Source: Campylobacter jejuni
GTDB taxonomy: Bacteria; Campylobacterota; Campylobacteria; Campylobacterales; Campylobacteraceae
Reading direction: 5' to 3'
NCBI RefSeq assembly: GCF_002179635.1
Contig: NZ_NFOE01000036.1
Coordinates: 62,001 to 126,000 of the forward strand
DNA length: 64,000 bases
Made by a program: the position numbers and the translations under genes. Positions within the stretch are counted from its first letter, which is position 1, and each line of letters opens with the position of its first letter. Of this stretch, positions 10,725 to 19,420 are shown piece after piece. The notes under the pieces are model-generated. The model worked only from the letters and a program-made list of their open reading frames with translations. It was not told where the DNA came from and ran no database searches.

Positions 10725-11511
10725 GGTTCTTTTCCTTATATATAGGAATTCCTCTTTTTGTTTCTAAGATAAAATTACACATTTTTTTAACATTTTCACT
10801 AGAAGTACTTTCTAATAAATTTAAAGCATTATCTTTTAGATTTCCTTGTCTGAATAAAAATTTAAAAGCCTTGCTTAAAACATCTACTTCTTCTTTGTCA
10901 AAACGTCTTCTAATCCCTACTAAATTTAAACTTCTAATACTTGCACGATTTCCCTCAGCTAAACAAAATGGCACCACATCTTGAGAAAGCGCACTAGCAC
11001 CTGCTATCATACACCCCTCGCCTACTTTTACAAATTGATGTATTGGAGTAAGCCCACCTACTACGGTATAATCTCCAAGTTCTACATGACCTGCTAAAGT
11101 AGCATTGTTTGCTAAGATGATATGATCTCCTAAAGTACAATCATGTGCAATATGAGAATAAGCCATGATAAAAGCATTATCACCTATTCTTGTAAATCCA
11201 TCGCCCTTAGCTGTACCTGAATTAATAGTAACAAATTCTCTAATAACCGCATTTTTTCCTATGATAACGCCTGAGTTTATCTCATCTTTATAAGATATAT
11301 CTTGTGGGATATCTCCAACTATGGCATAAGAAAACACTTTAGAATTCTCACCTATAGTTACATTGGGTAAAATTCTTGCACCTTGTTTGATGATAGTATT
11401 TGCACCTATATTGGCATTTTTACCAACATAAGCATAAGCTTCTACTACAACATCATCTGCTATAATAGCTCCATCTTCTATAACTGCACTTGGATGAATT
11501 TTGCTCATCAT
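10717..11511 (-). CDS. lpxA: UDP-N-acetylglucosamine O-acyltransferase LpxA
   Basis: First enzyme of lipid A synthesis, moving a hydroxyacyl chain from ACP to UDP-GlcNAc (or its diamino analogue, used in Campylobacter). It shows left-handed beta-helix hexapeptide repeats from residue 5 to about 190 ([33 protein letters not shown] type), the active-site stretch [10 protein letters not shown], and the C-terminal helical domain with [12 protein letters not shown]. The length of 264 fits the family. The ATG overlaps the fabZ stop. Confidence 0.97.
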   Translation of the reverse strand: MMSKIHPSAVIEDGAIIADDVVVEAYAYVGKNANIGANTIIKQGARILPNVTIGENSKVFSYAIVGDIPQDISYKDEINSGVIIGKNAVIREFVTINSGTAKGDGFTRIGDNAFIMAYSHIAHDCTLGDHIILANNATLAGHVELGDYTVVGGLTPIHQFVKVGEGCMIAGASALSQDVVPFCLAEGNRASIRSLNLVGIRRRFDKEEVDVLSKAFKFLFRQGNLKDNALNLLESTSSENVKKMCNFILETKRGIPIYKEKNHG

Positions 11512-11948
11512 TTATCTACTATCATAGCTTTAAGTTCAGCTTCTGCTACTAATTGTCCATCTACAAAAGCTTTTCCTTGAAAAATCCACATATTTCCGCG
11601 ATTTTTCACCACACTCATTTCATAATCAAGTCTATCGCCTGGACGCACTGGATTTCTAAATTTAGCATTATCAATACCTGTAAAATATACTACTTTAGTG
11701 CTTGGATCTACTTTATCATCCATACTTTCAAACGCTAAAACCCCTCCAGTTTGCGCCATACCTTCTAAAATTAACACACCTGGATAAATTGGATGATCTG
11801 GAAAATGCCCCATAAAAACATGATCGCTTATACTAATATTTTTATAACCTCTAACAACTTCTTTGTTTTTTAATTCTACGATTTTATCTACAAGTAAAAA
11901 TGGATACCTATGTGGTAAAATTTTTTGAATTTGCATTACATCTATCAT
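11508..11948 (-). CDS. fabZ: 3-hydroxyacyl-ACP dehydratase FabZ
   Basis: Hot-dog-fold dehydratase of the fatty acid elongation cycle. The catalytic His48 is in [14 protein letters not shown] and Glu62 in [11 protein letters not shown]. The length of 146 is typical. As in many Gram-negative bacteria it is coupled to lpxA, so fatty acid and lipid A synthesis share an operon. The next upstream gene, queH, ends 68 bases away, so the cluster promoter probably lies there. Confidence 0.97.
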   Translation of the reverse strand: MIDVMQIQKILPHRYPFLLVDKIVELKNKEVVRGYKNISISDHVFMGHFPDHPIYPGVLILEGMAQTGGVLAFESMDDKVDPSTKVVYFTGIDNAKFRNPVRPGDRLDYEMSVVKNRGNMWIFQGKAFVDGQLVAEAELKAMIVDK

Positions 11949-12016
11949 AAATTTAGCCTTAAAATATATTCAAAATTCAGATTTTACAAAAAAAATATTA
12001 ATAAATTAATTAAGTT

Positions 12017-13090
12017 TTATAACTTCACAATCTTTTCTTTACTATCAAAATAAATTTCACTTTTTGCCATAAATTCATAAGCGCCTTTAATAATATTTTC
12101 AACAATAATCACCGGTGAAAGATCATAAGCACCAAAATGCTTTTGCCTTATTTTGATTTCTTGCTCTATTTTTAAAGGATTTTGTAAAAAATCTTCGTAA
12201 TTTTTAAATCGCATTTTACATAAGCTATTAAAATAATCAAAACTCCATAAATTAATCTCATCCTTTGCACTTTTATAATACTTTAAACCCTCATCTAAAA
12301 TACTAAATTTGGTATAAGAATTTTTAAAATGTGAGTAAAATAAAACATGAGTTTTTATGGCTTGTTTGTTTTGTTTTATCAAAGCTCTTAACAAACGATA
12401 ATTTAAAAATTTCTCTCTTTGAATTTCAAATTTAATGCCTTTTTTTTCTAAACTTTTTACTTGGTTATAAAATTTTATTTTTTCTTCTATACTTGAAGGC
12501 AATATTTGTTTATTAATAGGACTCATCAACTCATCTATAAAGGCTTTTTGACCTTTTTGTTTAGAAAGCGCATAAATACAACCACAATAATTTTGATGAT
12601 AAAGCATATCTTGCTTTGCTAGGGTAAATTGTCTTTGTGTGCCTCCATTTTTTCTAAAATCAGGTGCTAAAAACTCTATGCCAAATTTATCACATTCTTT
12701 TTGTAAAGCTAATTTTAATTGCTCTAAATCTTTTTTAGGAGATGTTAAAAGAGTTGTTGTAAGTTTTTTTTCTCCTATTTTTTGGGCAAATTCAACACTT
12801 TTATGCATTCTAAAATCAAAACAAATTTGACATCTTGCGCCTTTTTCAGGCTCATCCTCATAGCCCTTTACACTCTCAAGCCATTTTTCATACTCATATT
12901 CACCCTTATAAAGTTTAATGCCTAATTTATCACAACTACGCTTAACATCTAAAAATCTAAGCTCATGCTCACTATATGGATGGATGTTTGGATCATAAAA
13001 ATACCCGATGATTTTCTCATCAGGATAGGCTTTGCTTAATTCTTGTATGAAATAATGACTATCCACGCTACAACAAATATGCACTAGCAT
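12017..13090 (-). CDS. queH: Epoxyqueuosine reductase QueH with C-terminal extension
   Basis: Last step of queuosine synthesis in tRNA, reducing epoxyqueuosine; QueH is the non-cobalamin replacement of QueG. The family's cysteine pattern is complete: Cys6-Cys7 in HICCSVD, Cys87 and Cys90 in RCQICFDFR, and Cys169 and Cys171 in YCGCIYAL, which hold the Fe-S cluster and metal. The QueH core ends near residue 185. About 170 further residues, mostly helical and Lys-rich with no motif I recognise, make it 357 long against about 200 for minimal QueH. It overlaps bcp by 7 bases. Confidence 0.9.
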   Translation of the reverse strand: MLVHICCSVDSHYFIQELSKAYPDEKIIGYFYDPNIHPYSEHELRFLDVKRSCDKLGIKLYKGEYEYEKWLESVKGYEDEPEKGARCQICFDFRMHKSVEFAQKIGEKKLTTTLLTSPKKDLEQLKLALQKECDKFGIEFLAPDFRKNGGTQRQFTLAKQDMLYHQNYCGCIYALSKQKGQKAFIDELMSPINKQILPSSIEEKIKFYNQVKSLEKKGIKFEIQREKFLNYRLLRALIKQNKQAIKTHVLFYSHFKNSYTKFSILDEGLKYYKSAKDEINLWSFDYFNSLCKMRFKNYEDFLQNPLKIEQEIKIRQKHFGAYDLSPVIIVENIIKGAYEFMAKSEIYFDSKEKIVKL

Positions 13091-13545
13091 AATTCTTTTA
13101 ACACCTTAAAAGCATGATCTTTAGCTTTTACATTTTTATAAATTTTTGCGATATTTCCTTCCTCATCAATTACAAAAGTAGATCTTATAAGCCCTTCATA
13201 CTCTTTTCCATAATTTTTCTTTAAACCCCAAGCACCATAGAGTTTGCAAATTTCTTTTTCACTATCACTTAACAAAGTGTGTTTTAAATCATATTTTTTT
13301 ATGAAATTTTCATGTGATTTCACACTATCTGGACTAATACCTATAATCACAGCATTTTGTCCTAAAAAATCTTCATAATTTTGACTAAATTCACAAGCTT
13401 GTGTAGTACAACCTGGGGTATTATCTTTTGGATAAAAATACAAAATAATTTTTTTACCCAAAAAATCACTTAGAGAAATTTTAACTCCATCTTGATTTAA
13501 AAGTTCAAAAACCGGGGCTTTATCACCAATTTGTAATTCTTTCAT
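13084..13545 (-). CDS. bcp: Thiol peroxidase Bcp (peroxiredoxin Q)
   Basis: Cytoplasmic peroxiredoxin that reduces hydrogen and organic peroxides with thioredoxin. The motif DNTPGCTTQACEF carries the peroxidatic Cys46 and the nearby resolving Cys51 of the atypical 2-Cys type. The length of 153 is typical. It lies between the tautomerase gene, which it overlaps by 4 bases, and queH. Thioredoxin and its reductase are encoded at 19.4-20.8 kb. Confidence 0.95.
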   Translation of the reverse strand: MKELQIGDKAPVFELLNQDGVKISLSDFLGKKIILYFYPKDNTPGCTTQACEFSQNYEDFLGQNAVIIGISPDSVKSHENFIKKYDLKHTLLSDSEKEICKLYGAWGLKKNYGKEYEGLIRSTFVIDEEGNIAKIYKNVKAKDHAFKVLKELC

Positions 13546-13748
13546 TTTTTACCTTTCATTCTTAATTTTTCTACACTTTCACCACCAAAAGCAATATTAT
13601 ATGGCTCAATATCTTCTAGCATTATGACTATATTTTGCTTTGGCTTATTATATTTTGTATGTAAAAGCTCTGTAATATCTGCTATTAACTCTTCTTTTTG
13701 CGCTTTGCTAAATTCTGGTTTAGCAAGTTTTATATTAATAATAGGCAT
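13542..13748 (-). CDS. 4-oxalocrotonate tautomerase family protein
   Basis: Small tautomerase-superfamily protein. The ATG at 13748 (AAGGA upstream) puts Pro at position 2, which becomes the catalytic N-terminal proline after Met removal (MPIINIKLAKPEF). The rest fits the family (KAQKEELIADITELLHTKYNKPKQNIVIMLEDI, then NIAFGGES). It has 68 residues, normal for the group. The physiological substrate in Campylobacter is unknown. A longer upstream reading of the frame has no ribosome binding site and would block Pro1 chemistry. Confidence 0.88.
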   Translation of the reverse strand: MPIINIKLAKPEFSKAQKEELIADITELLHTKYNKPKQNIVIMLEDIEPYNIAFGGESVEKLRMKGKK

Positions 13749-13805
13749 TGTTTTTCCTTGCTTTAAATAAAGAATTTTACTATATTCTAGCAATTATTAG
13801 TATAT

Positions 13806-13822
13806 TTTTGATAAAATTAGTT
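13806..13822 (+). promoter_or_regulatory. Candidate ilvE promoter
   Basis: TTTTTGATAAAAT has an extended -10 form (TG then a near-consensus TAAAAT at 13812-13817), 29 bases before the ilvE ATG at 13846. AAAGG lies 7 bases before that ATG. Confidence 0.4.
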
Positions 13823-13845
13823 TTATTTTCAATAAAGGCTTGGTT

Positions 13846-14760
13846 ATGATTAGGGCAAAAAAAATTTGGATGGATGGAAAAATCATTAATTTTGATGATG
13901 CAAAAATTCATGTTTTAACACATTCATTACATTATGCAAATGCAGTTTTTGAAGGAACAAGAGCTTATAAAACACAAAATGGTTTAGCAATTTTTAGATT
14001 AAAAGAACATACTAAAAGACTTTTAGAGTCTGCAAAAATCACTTTAATCAACTCACCTTTTTCTCAAGAAGAACTTGAAAATGCGCAAGTTGAACTTTTA
14101 AGAGCAAATGATTTTCAAAATAACACTTATTTGCGCCCATTGATCTTTTTAGGTGATGGAACAATGGGAGTTTATCATGCTAAAGCTCCTGTTAGAGTGG
14201 CTATTGCTGCTTGGGAATGGGGTGCTTATTTGGGCGAAGAAGGCTTGGAAAAAGGTATTAAGGTTAAAATTTCTTCTTTTGCTAGAAATAGTGTAAAATC
14301 TAGCTTAGGTAAAGCCAAAGCAAGCGCAAATTACTTAAATTCTCAAATGGCTAAATATGAAGCTATAGAAGCAGGATATGAAGAAGCTTTAATGCTTGAT
14401 GAAGAGGGTTTTGTAGCAGAAGGAACAGGCGAGTGCTTTTTTATGGTTAAAGATGGAAAATTAATCACCCCGCCAAATGATTTTTCATTAAAAAGTATCA
14501 CTCAAGATACTGTTTTAAAAATTGCACATGATTTGGGCATAAGCGTAATGCGCCAAAGAATTTCAAGAGATGAAGTTTATGTGGCCGATGAAGCATTTTT
14601 CACAGGAACTGCAGCAGAAATAACTCCGATAAATAATATTGATGCAAGAATTATAGGAAATGGAAAAAGAGGTGAGCTAACAACAAAGCTTCAAAATGCG
14701 TATTTTGATATAGTTTATGGGCGCAATGAAAAATACGCTTCTATGCTAACTTATATTTAA
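13846..14760 (+). CDS. ilvE: Branched-chain amino acid aminotransferase
   Basis: PLP enzyme (fold type IV) that interconverts Val, Leu and Ile with their 2-keto acids. Motifs are HSLHYANAVFEGTRAY at 27-41, the PLP-lysine region KAKASANYLNSQ with Lys158, and the cofactor-binding EGTGECFF and FFTGTAAEITPI segments. The length of 304 is typical. I use the ATG at 13846 rather than a TTG two codons earlier, because it has the better-placed ribosome binding site. It is followed after 12 bases by the SPFH gene. Confidence 0.96.
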   Translation: MIRAKKIWMDGKIINFDDAKIHVLTHSLHYANAVFEGTRAYKTQNGLAIFRLKEHTKRLLESAKITLINSPFSQEELENAQVELLRANDFQNNTYLRPLIFLGDGTMGVYHAKAPVRVAIAAWEWGAYLGEEGLEKGIKVKISSFARNSVKSSLGKAKASANYLNSQMAKYEAIEAGYEEALMLDEEGFVAEGTGECFFMVKDGKLITPPNDFSLKSITQDTVLKIAHDLGISVMRQRISRDEVYVADEAFFTGTAAEITPINNIDARIIGNGKRGELTTKLQNAYFDIVYGRNEKYASMLTYI

Positions 14761-14772
14761 TAAAGGAACTAA

Positions 14773-15843
14773 ATGCCAGCTGATTTGAATGATTATTTTA
14801 ATAAAAAAAACAATCAAAACAACAATAAGCAAAATTTAAATTTCAAAGCTCCTGATTTTAATTTCAAGGGTTTTGGAAAATTTTCTCCATTAATTTATAG
14901 TGCGATTGCGATTATTTTAGTTTTTGCACTTTTTAAACCTTTTGCAATAGTTAATTCAGGGGAAATGGGGATCAAGTCTACCACGGGTAAATACAGTCCT
15001 ACTCCGCTTGAGCCAGGACTTCATTTTTTTATGCCAGTATTGCAAAAAATCACTATAGTAGATACTAGAGTAAGACAAATTAATTATGCTTCCATTGAAG
15101 GCGTAAATGAAAATTTACAAATAGGCTCAGGAGTTGTAAATAAAAATAGTATTTCAGTACTTGATTCAAGAGGTTTGCCTGTATCTATTGATGTAACCGT
15201 TCAATATAGATTAAATCCTTTGCAAGTTCCTCAAACCATAGCTACTTGGGGGCTTAATTGGGAAAATAAAATCATTGATCCAGTTGTAAGAGATGTAGTA
15301 AGAAATGTAGTAGGTCAATATACTGCGGAAGAACTTCCAACAAATCGTAACACCATAGCAGTGCAAATTGATCAAGGCATTAGAAAAACTATAGAAAGCC
15401 AACCAAATGAGCCTGCTGAACTCCAAGCAGTACAGCTTAGAGAAATTATCTTACCTATAAAAGTAAAAGAGCAAATCGAAAGAGTGCAAATTGCCAAACA
15501 AGAAGCTGAAAGAACTAAATATGAGGTTGAAAGAGCTAACCAAGAAGCACTTAAAAAAGCAGCTTTAGCTGAGGGGGAAGCAAATGCAACCATTATTAGT
15601 GCTAAAGGTAGAGCGAGTGCAGTTAAAATTGAAGCTGATGCTCAAGCATATTCAAACAGAGAAATAGCAAAAAGTTTAAACAATCCTTTACTTGATTTAA
15701 AGCAAATCGAAACTCAAAAGCAATTTAATGAGGCTCTTAAGGTTAACAAAGATGCTAAAATTTTCTTAACACCTGGTGGAGCTGTGCCAAATATTTGGGT
15801 TGATAGTAAAGATAACAAAAGAACGAGCTCGGTAGCTAATTAA
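14773..15843 (+). CDS. SPFH/band-7 (prohibitin-like) membrane protein
   Basis: The membrane protein has a cytoplasmic Asn/Lys-rich N-terminus (1-38), a single helix at about 39-56 and a band-7 domain from about 60 (INSGEMGIKSTTGKYSPTPLEPGLHF, VSIDVTVQYRLNPLQ). A helical AERTKYEVERANQEALKKAA coiled stretch and a C-terminal oligomerisation part follow. The family is thought to organise membrane microdomains or membrane proteases. The 356-residue length and the ilvE neighbour match C. jejuni Cj0268c by memory. Confidence 0.88.
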   Translation: MPADLNDYFNKKNNQNNNKQNLNFKAPDFNFKGFGKFSPLIYSAIAIILVFALFKPFAIVNSGEMGIKSTTGKYSPTPLEPGLHFFMPVLQKITIVDTRVRQINYASIEGVNENLQIGSGVVNKNSISVLDSRGLPVSIDVTVQYRLNPLQVPQTIATWGLNWENKIIDPVVRDVVRNVVGQYTAEELPTNRNTIAVQIDQGIRKTIESQPNEPAELQAVQLREIILPIKVKEQIERVQIAKQEAERTKYEVERANQEALKKAALAEGEANATIISAKGRASAVKIEADAQAYSNREIAKSLNNPLLDLKQIETQKQFNEALKVNKDAKIFLTPGGAVPNIWVDSKDNKRTSSVAN

Positions 15844-15854
15844 AAGATTAATTG

Positions 15855-16391
15855 ATGAATGTTCAGTATTTTCGAGAGCAAATGGTTTTTTATACAACCC
15901 ATTTGCACTTGATTGATTTTTTACTAATAGCTTTGGTTGTATTTTTTTTTATTATCACTTTATTTATTGCTTTAATTATTAGAAATAAACCTGCTTTTGC
16001 TTTTATGGTTATTTTTTTAGGAATTTTATGTTCAATTAGTATTGCATATTTGGGATATTTTTTAATTGACACCAAAGTAAGATCTAGAATAACTAATTTA
16101 GATCATGTACAATACTTTGTATATGACACCTCATTAAGTGTTGATTACAGCTTAACAAACACTTCTAAAAAAAGTTTTAAATATTGCAAATTAAATGTGG
16201 AAGTCTTTAAAAAAAGTGATGAAAATAATAGTTTTAGAGATTTATTGCACAATATAAAACCTTTAAAAAGCAAATCTACCATTATAGAAGAAACAATAAA
16301 CCCTAACCAAACCATTAATTTTAAAACCAAATTTTCCGATTTTAAGGAAGGTCAAAATTTTGACATTAAAATTTATTCTAAGTGTTTTTAA
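15855..16391 (+). CDS. DUF2393-type membrane protein, copy 1
   Basis: Unknown function. Two membrane helices near the N-terminus (about residues 18-42 and 48-70) are followed by about 100 residues that look like an Ig-like outer or periplasmic domain (SVDYSLTNTSKKSFKYCKLNVEVFK, CF at the end). The next gene has the same plan and similar motifs, so the two are tandem paralogues of a family seen mainly in Campylobacterota. ATG at 15855 is preferred over the TTG one codon before; the ribosome binding site is weak. It follows the SPFH gene by 11 bases, probably in one operon. Confidence 0.75.
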   Translation: MNVQYFREQMVFYTTHLHLIDFLLIALVVFFFIITLFIALIIRNKPAFAFMVIFLGILCSISIAYLGYFLIDTKVRSRITNLDHVQYFVYDTSLSVDYSLTNTSKKSFKYCKLNVEVFKKSDENNSFRDLLHNIKPLKSKSTIIEETINPNQTINFKTKFSDFKEGQNFDIKIYSKCF

Positions 16392-16922
16392 ATGGGATAT
16401 TTTAATTTTTTTCATATTCTAATCATTTTCATTATGTTAGCTTCCACAGGCTTGACTTGGGTTTTACTTTACTTAAAAGTTCAAAATAAAAAATATATGA
16501 TTATTTTTTGCGTAGTAAGTTTTATACTTGCTTTAATTTTAACCATCTCACTACTGCTAACCATAGATCAATACACTAAAAAGGCAAGTTTGAGTAATTT
16601 TTCAACCTACAGACGCTTAGCAACAGAAAGCATTATAGTCAAAGGTAGAATTACCAACGACACTAATTTTAAGCTTTCAGAGTGTTTTTTAGAGCTTAGA
16701 ATAATTGATGATAATAAAAAACATGAAGTTAGTGGCGAAATTTTTAATCAACAAAATTTTGATAGTATCAAAAGAGCAAACCAACAACAAAGAGATGCGT
16801 CATATAATATAAATATTGCAAAAAACTTACCAGGGCATACCTATAAAGATTTTTCATTTGAAGTGGGGTTGCCACCTCATTTTCAAAGTTACAAGATATT
16901 CAAACAATTAAAATGCAGATGA
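16392..16922 (+). CDS. DUF2393-type membrane protein, copy 2
   Basis: Tandem partner of the preceding gene; its ATG follows the stop of copy 1 directly. It has 176 residues with helices at about 8-28 and 35-58. The soluble domain contains SIIVKGRITNDTNFKLSECFLELRI, parallel to the TNTSKKSFKYCKLNVEVF stretch of copy 1, and ends FKQLKCR. Two such proteins in one operon suggest a heteromeric membrane complex, but that is inference. It ends 3 bases from the convergent purF gene, a junction between two blocks that are apart in C. jejuni. Confidence 0.72.
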   Translation: MGYFNFFHILIIFIMLASTGLTWVLLYLKVQNKKYMIIFCVVSFILALILTISLLLTIDQYTKKASLSNFSTYRRLATESIIVKGRITNDTNFKLSECFLELRIIDDNKKHEVSGEIFNQQNFDSIKRANQQQRDASYNINIAKNLPGHTYKDFSFEVGLPPHFQSYKIFKQLKCR

Positions 16923-16925
16923 GGG

Positions 16926-18266
16926 TTATTTAATAAAATAATCCCCATCGAAACTAATCAAAGAATATTTTCTTTCATCGCCTATACTTGAAACTAATTC
17001 ATCAATATCTAAAAAAGTCAAGCTATCTGCGCCTGTATATTCTCTAACCTCTTCAACGCTCTTATTAGCCGAGATTAGTTCTTCAAAAGTAGGAGTATCT
17101 ATACCGTAAATATCAGGAAATTTGATTTCTGGGCATGCTATAGCCAAATGGATTTTTCTTGCACCTGCCTGTTTTAAAAGTGCGATGATTTTTTTAGAAG
17201 TTGTTCCTCTTACCACACTATCATCAATCACCACTATATCTTTGCCTTCTAAAACTTTTTTCATAGGATTGAGTTTTAGTTTTACTTTCAAATTTCTCAT
17301 TTCTTGAGTTGGCTCTATAAAGGTTCTGCCTACGTAATGATTTCTCACTATTGCCATTTCAAGTGGGATTTTTAAATATTGCGCAAAACCTATAGCAGCA
17401 CTCACGCCACTATCTGGAACTGGCACTACAAAATCCACTTTTTCTTTAAATTTTTTAGCTAGGGCTTCACCCATTTTTTTACGCACTTCATATACGCTTT
17501 TACCTTCTATAATACTATCGGGTCTAGCAAAATAAATATATTCAAATGCGCAAATTCTTGGATCTGTCTTATCAAAAACTTGAATACTTTCAAACTCATC
17601 ACTACCTTGAGTAAAAACTAGCATCTCACCTGGCTTTACATCACGAATAAATTCAGCCTCTATCAAATCAAAAGCACAAGTTTCACTCACTACAATATAC
17701 CCGCCATCTTTTAATCTGCCTAAAGACAAAGGTCTAACCCCGTAAGGATCTCTTACTACAAAAAGTTGATTTTTACTAGCAAGCATAAAGCAATATGCTC
17801 CCTTGCTTTGAGTCAAGCTTTCTATAAATCTATCTTTTAAAGTTTCTTTTTTGCTTTTTGCTATTAAATGTACCACATTTTCTGTGTCCATATTTGAGTG
17901 AAAAATAGCGCCACTATCAATTAGCTCTTTTCTAACTTCTTCTTTATTAATTAAATTTCCATTATGTACTAAAGAAATATCCCCCAAAGAACAAGTAGCC
18001 GCAACAGGCTGTGCATCATGCAAAGAAGAATTTCCTGCCGTAGAATAACGATTATGTCCTATAGCTATCTCACCTTTTAATCCTGCTAAAATTTGAGTAT
18101 TAAAAATTTGTCCAACCTCACCTTTAGCTTTATGAGTTTTGATATTTAAACCATCACTTACACTAATCCCGCTTGCTTCTTGTCCGCGGTGCTGCATTGC
18201 AAATAAAGCATAATAAGCCACCGTACTTGCATTTTTTGAATTAATTACTCCAACTACTGCACACAT
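16926..18266 (-). CDS. purF: Amidophosphoribosyltransferase
   Basis: First committed step of purine synthesis: PRPP plus glutamine gives phosphoribosylamine. The N-terminal Ntn glutaminase has its nucleophile Cys2 directly after the start (MCAVVGVIN), with no propeptide. HNRYSTAG and VHNGNLIN follow. The phosphoribosyltransferase domain has the PRPP loop VVIDDSVVRGTTSKKII near residue 345. The length of 446 is normal. The ATG lies directly after the dapB stop, so the two are co-transcribed. Confidence 0.97.
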   Translation of the reverse strand: MCAVVGVINSKNASTVAYYALFAMQHRGQEASGISVSDGLNIKTHKAKGEVGQIFNTQILAGLKGEIAIGHNRYSTAGNSSLHDAQPVAATCSLGDISLVHNGNLINKEEVRKELIDSGAIFHSNMDTENVVHLIAKSKKETLKDRFIESLTQSKGAYCFMLASKNQLFVVRDPYGVRPLSLGRLKDGGYIVVSETCAFDLIEAEFIRDVKPGEMLVFTQGSDEFESIQVFDKTDPRICAFEYIYFARPDSIIEGKSVYEVRKKMGEALAKKFKEKVDFVVPVPDSGVSAAIGFAQYLKIPLEMAIVRNHYVGRTFIEPTQEMRNLKVKLKLNPMKKVLEGKDIVVIDDSVVRGTTSKKIIALLKQAGARKIHLAIACPEIKFPDIYGIDTPTFEELISANKSVEEVREYTGADSLTFLDIDELVSSIGDERKYSLISFDGDYFIK

Positions 18267-18995
18267 TTAAATTCCTAAACAATCATCTATATCATATAAG
18301 CCATTTTCTTGAGAAACTAGCCATTTTGCACATTTTATTGCACCTTTTGCAAAAGTAGCTCGTGATGTTGCGGTATGATTTAACTCTATAAATTCACCTT
18401 CATTGTAAAAACCAACCCTATGTGAACCCACTATATCGCCACCTCTTAAACTCATCACTGCAATTTCATCTTTGCTTCTTTGCCCAATAATCCCATCTCT
18501 ACCGCTTACTCTAACTTTTTCTAAGTCTAAATTTCTAGCCTTTGCAACACTTTGTGCTAAAGTCATCGCAGTACCACTTGGAGCATCTTTTTTCTTATTA
18601 TGGTGCATTTCAAGTATTTCTATATCAAAATCTCTCAAAGCCTCACTAGCTAAATAAGAAAGTTTTTTTAAAATCGCCACACCCAAAGACATATTAGTTG
18701 CATAAAGAATAGGCATAGTAATACTTGCACTTTGCATCAATTCATTTTGCTTAGCATCTAAACCTGTAGTGCCTATCACCAAAGGCTTAGGATTACTTCT
18801 TGCGTATAAAAGCAAATCCTCACAACCCTTTGGAGTAGAAAAATCAATAATCACATCACATTTATTAAAAAAATCTTCATAATTTGATCCTTGATCAAAA
18901 AATGCACTAGCCTTTGCCTGCTCATCATCTTCTAAGCAAAGTCTTATTTGAGTACCCATACGCCCGTTACTTCCATGAATTCCAATATTAATCAT
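18267..18995 (-). CDS. dapB: 4-hydroxy-tetrahydrodipicolinate reductase
   Basis: NAD(P)H-dependent step to diaminopimelate and lysine. The N-terminal Rossmann loop is [10 protein letters not shown] (5-14). The catalytic signature is [15 protein letters not shown], with His131, His132 and Lys136. At 242 residues it is slightly shorter than the E. coli enzyme but usual for Campylobacter. It is paired with purF as in C. jejuni (Cj0197c-Cj0196c by memory). Confidence 0.96.
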   Translation of the reverse strand: MINIGIHGSNGRMGTQIRLCLEDDEQAKASAFFDQGSNYEDFFNKCDVIIDFSTPKGCEDLLLYARSNPKPLVIGTTGLDAKQNELMQSASITMPILYATNMSLGVAILKKLSYLASEALRDFDIEILEMHHNKKKDAPSGTAMTLAQSVAKARNLDLEKVRVSGRDGIIGQRSKDEIAVMSLRGGDIVGSHRVGFYNEGEFIELNHTATSRATFAKGAIKCAKWLVSQENGLYDIDDCLGI

Positions 18996-19066
18996 TTTAA
19001 AATCTGCCTTTTTAGAATTTGGAAAATTGTAGCGTTTATTTATTTAAAAGCAAATAACTCTTTTAA

Positions 19067-19357
19067 TTAATCATCCCATTTTTGACCTAAAAAATTTCCA
19101 TTTCTATCAAAAAACATTTCCATATTATTACTTAGTTTAATTTCATATCCAAACTCTTCCCAATCTACATCTACAATAAAAGCTCCAGGAAAGGAACTTT
19201 GAATTTTATCCATAATAGGTTTAGAAAGTCCGTAATAATTTTGCGCATAAGGATTATGCTGAGGCATATTTTGTTGATACAAGTTAGCATTTTGTTGTGT
19301 AATATTTGCACTAGCCATTAGCACTAAAGTTGTACTTAGAATTAGTATTTTTTTCAT
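19067..19357 (-). CDS. Small periplasmic PepSY-like protein
   Basis: The 96-residue protein has a signal peptide (ILILSTTLVLMASA), a Gln/Asn-rich linker (QQNANLYQQNMPQHNPYAQNY) and a domain of about 50 residues. That domain (LSKPIMDKIQSSFPGAFIVDVDWEEFGYEIKL, then MFFDRNGNFLGQKWDD) matches the PepSY-like fold seen in small secreted inhibitors and sensors. Function is unknown; it resembles Cj0200c in type and position near dapB. The ribosome binding site lies in the 3' arm of a strong hairpin (separate entry), so translation may be controlled by RNA structure. Confidence 0.78.
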   Translation of the reverse strand: MKKILILSTTLVLMASANITQQNANLYQQNMPQHNPYAQNYYGLSKPIMDKIQSSFPGAFIVDVDWEEFGYEIKLSNNMEMFFDRNGNFLGQKWDD

Positions 19358-19360
19358 TTT

Positions 19361-19390
19361 AGATTCTCCTTAATTTTTATAGGAGAATCT
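19361..19390 (-). promoter_or_regulatory. Hairpin sequestering the ribosome binding site of the PepSY-like gene
   Basis: On the minus strand AGATTCTCCT (19390-19381) pairs perfectly over 10 base pairs with AGGAGAATCT (19370-19361) across a 10-base AT-rich loop. The AGGAG in the second arm is the Shine-Dalgarno of the gene starting at 19357, three bases downstream. No U-tract follows, so it is unlikely to be a simple terminator for trxB. The natural reading is a translational switch, for example temperature-sensitive or ligand-controlled, or an mRNA-stability element. Confidence 0.65.
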
Positions 19391-19420
19391 TAATTAATTT
19401 TTGTGAAATTTAAGTGAAGA

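Noticed and set aside
15211-15593. Minus-strand frames opposite the SPFH gene
   Set aside because: They lie fully inside a conserved gene, lack ribosome binding sites and have no family features.
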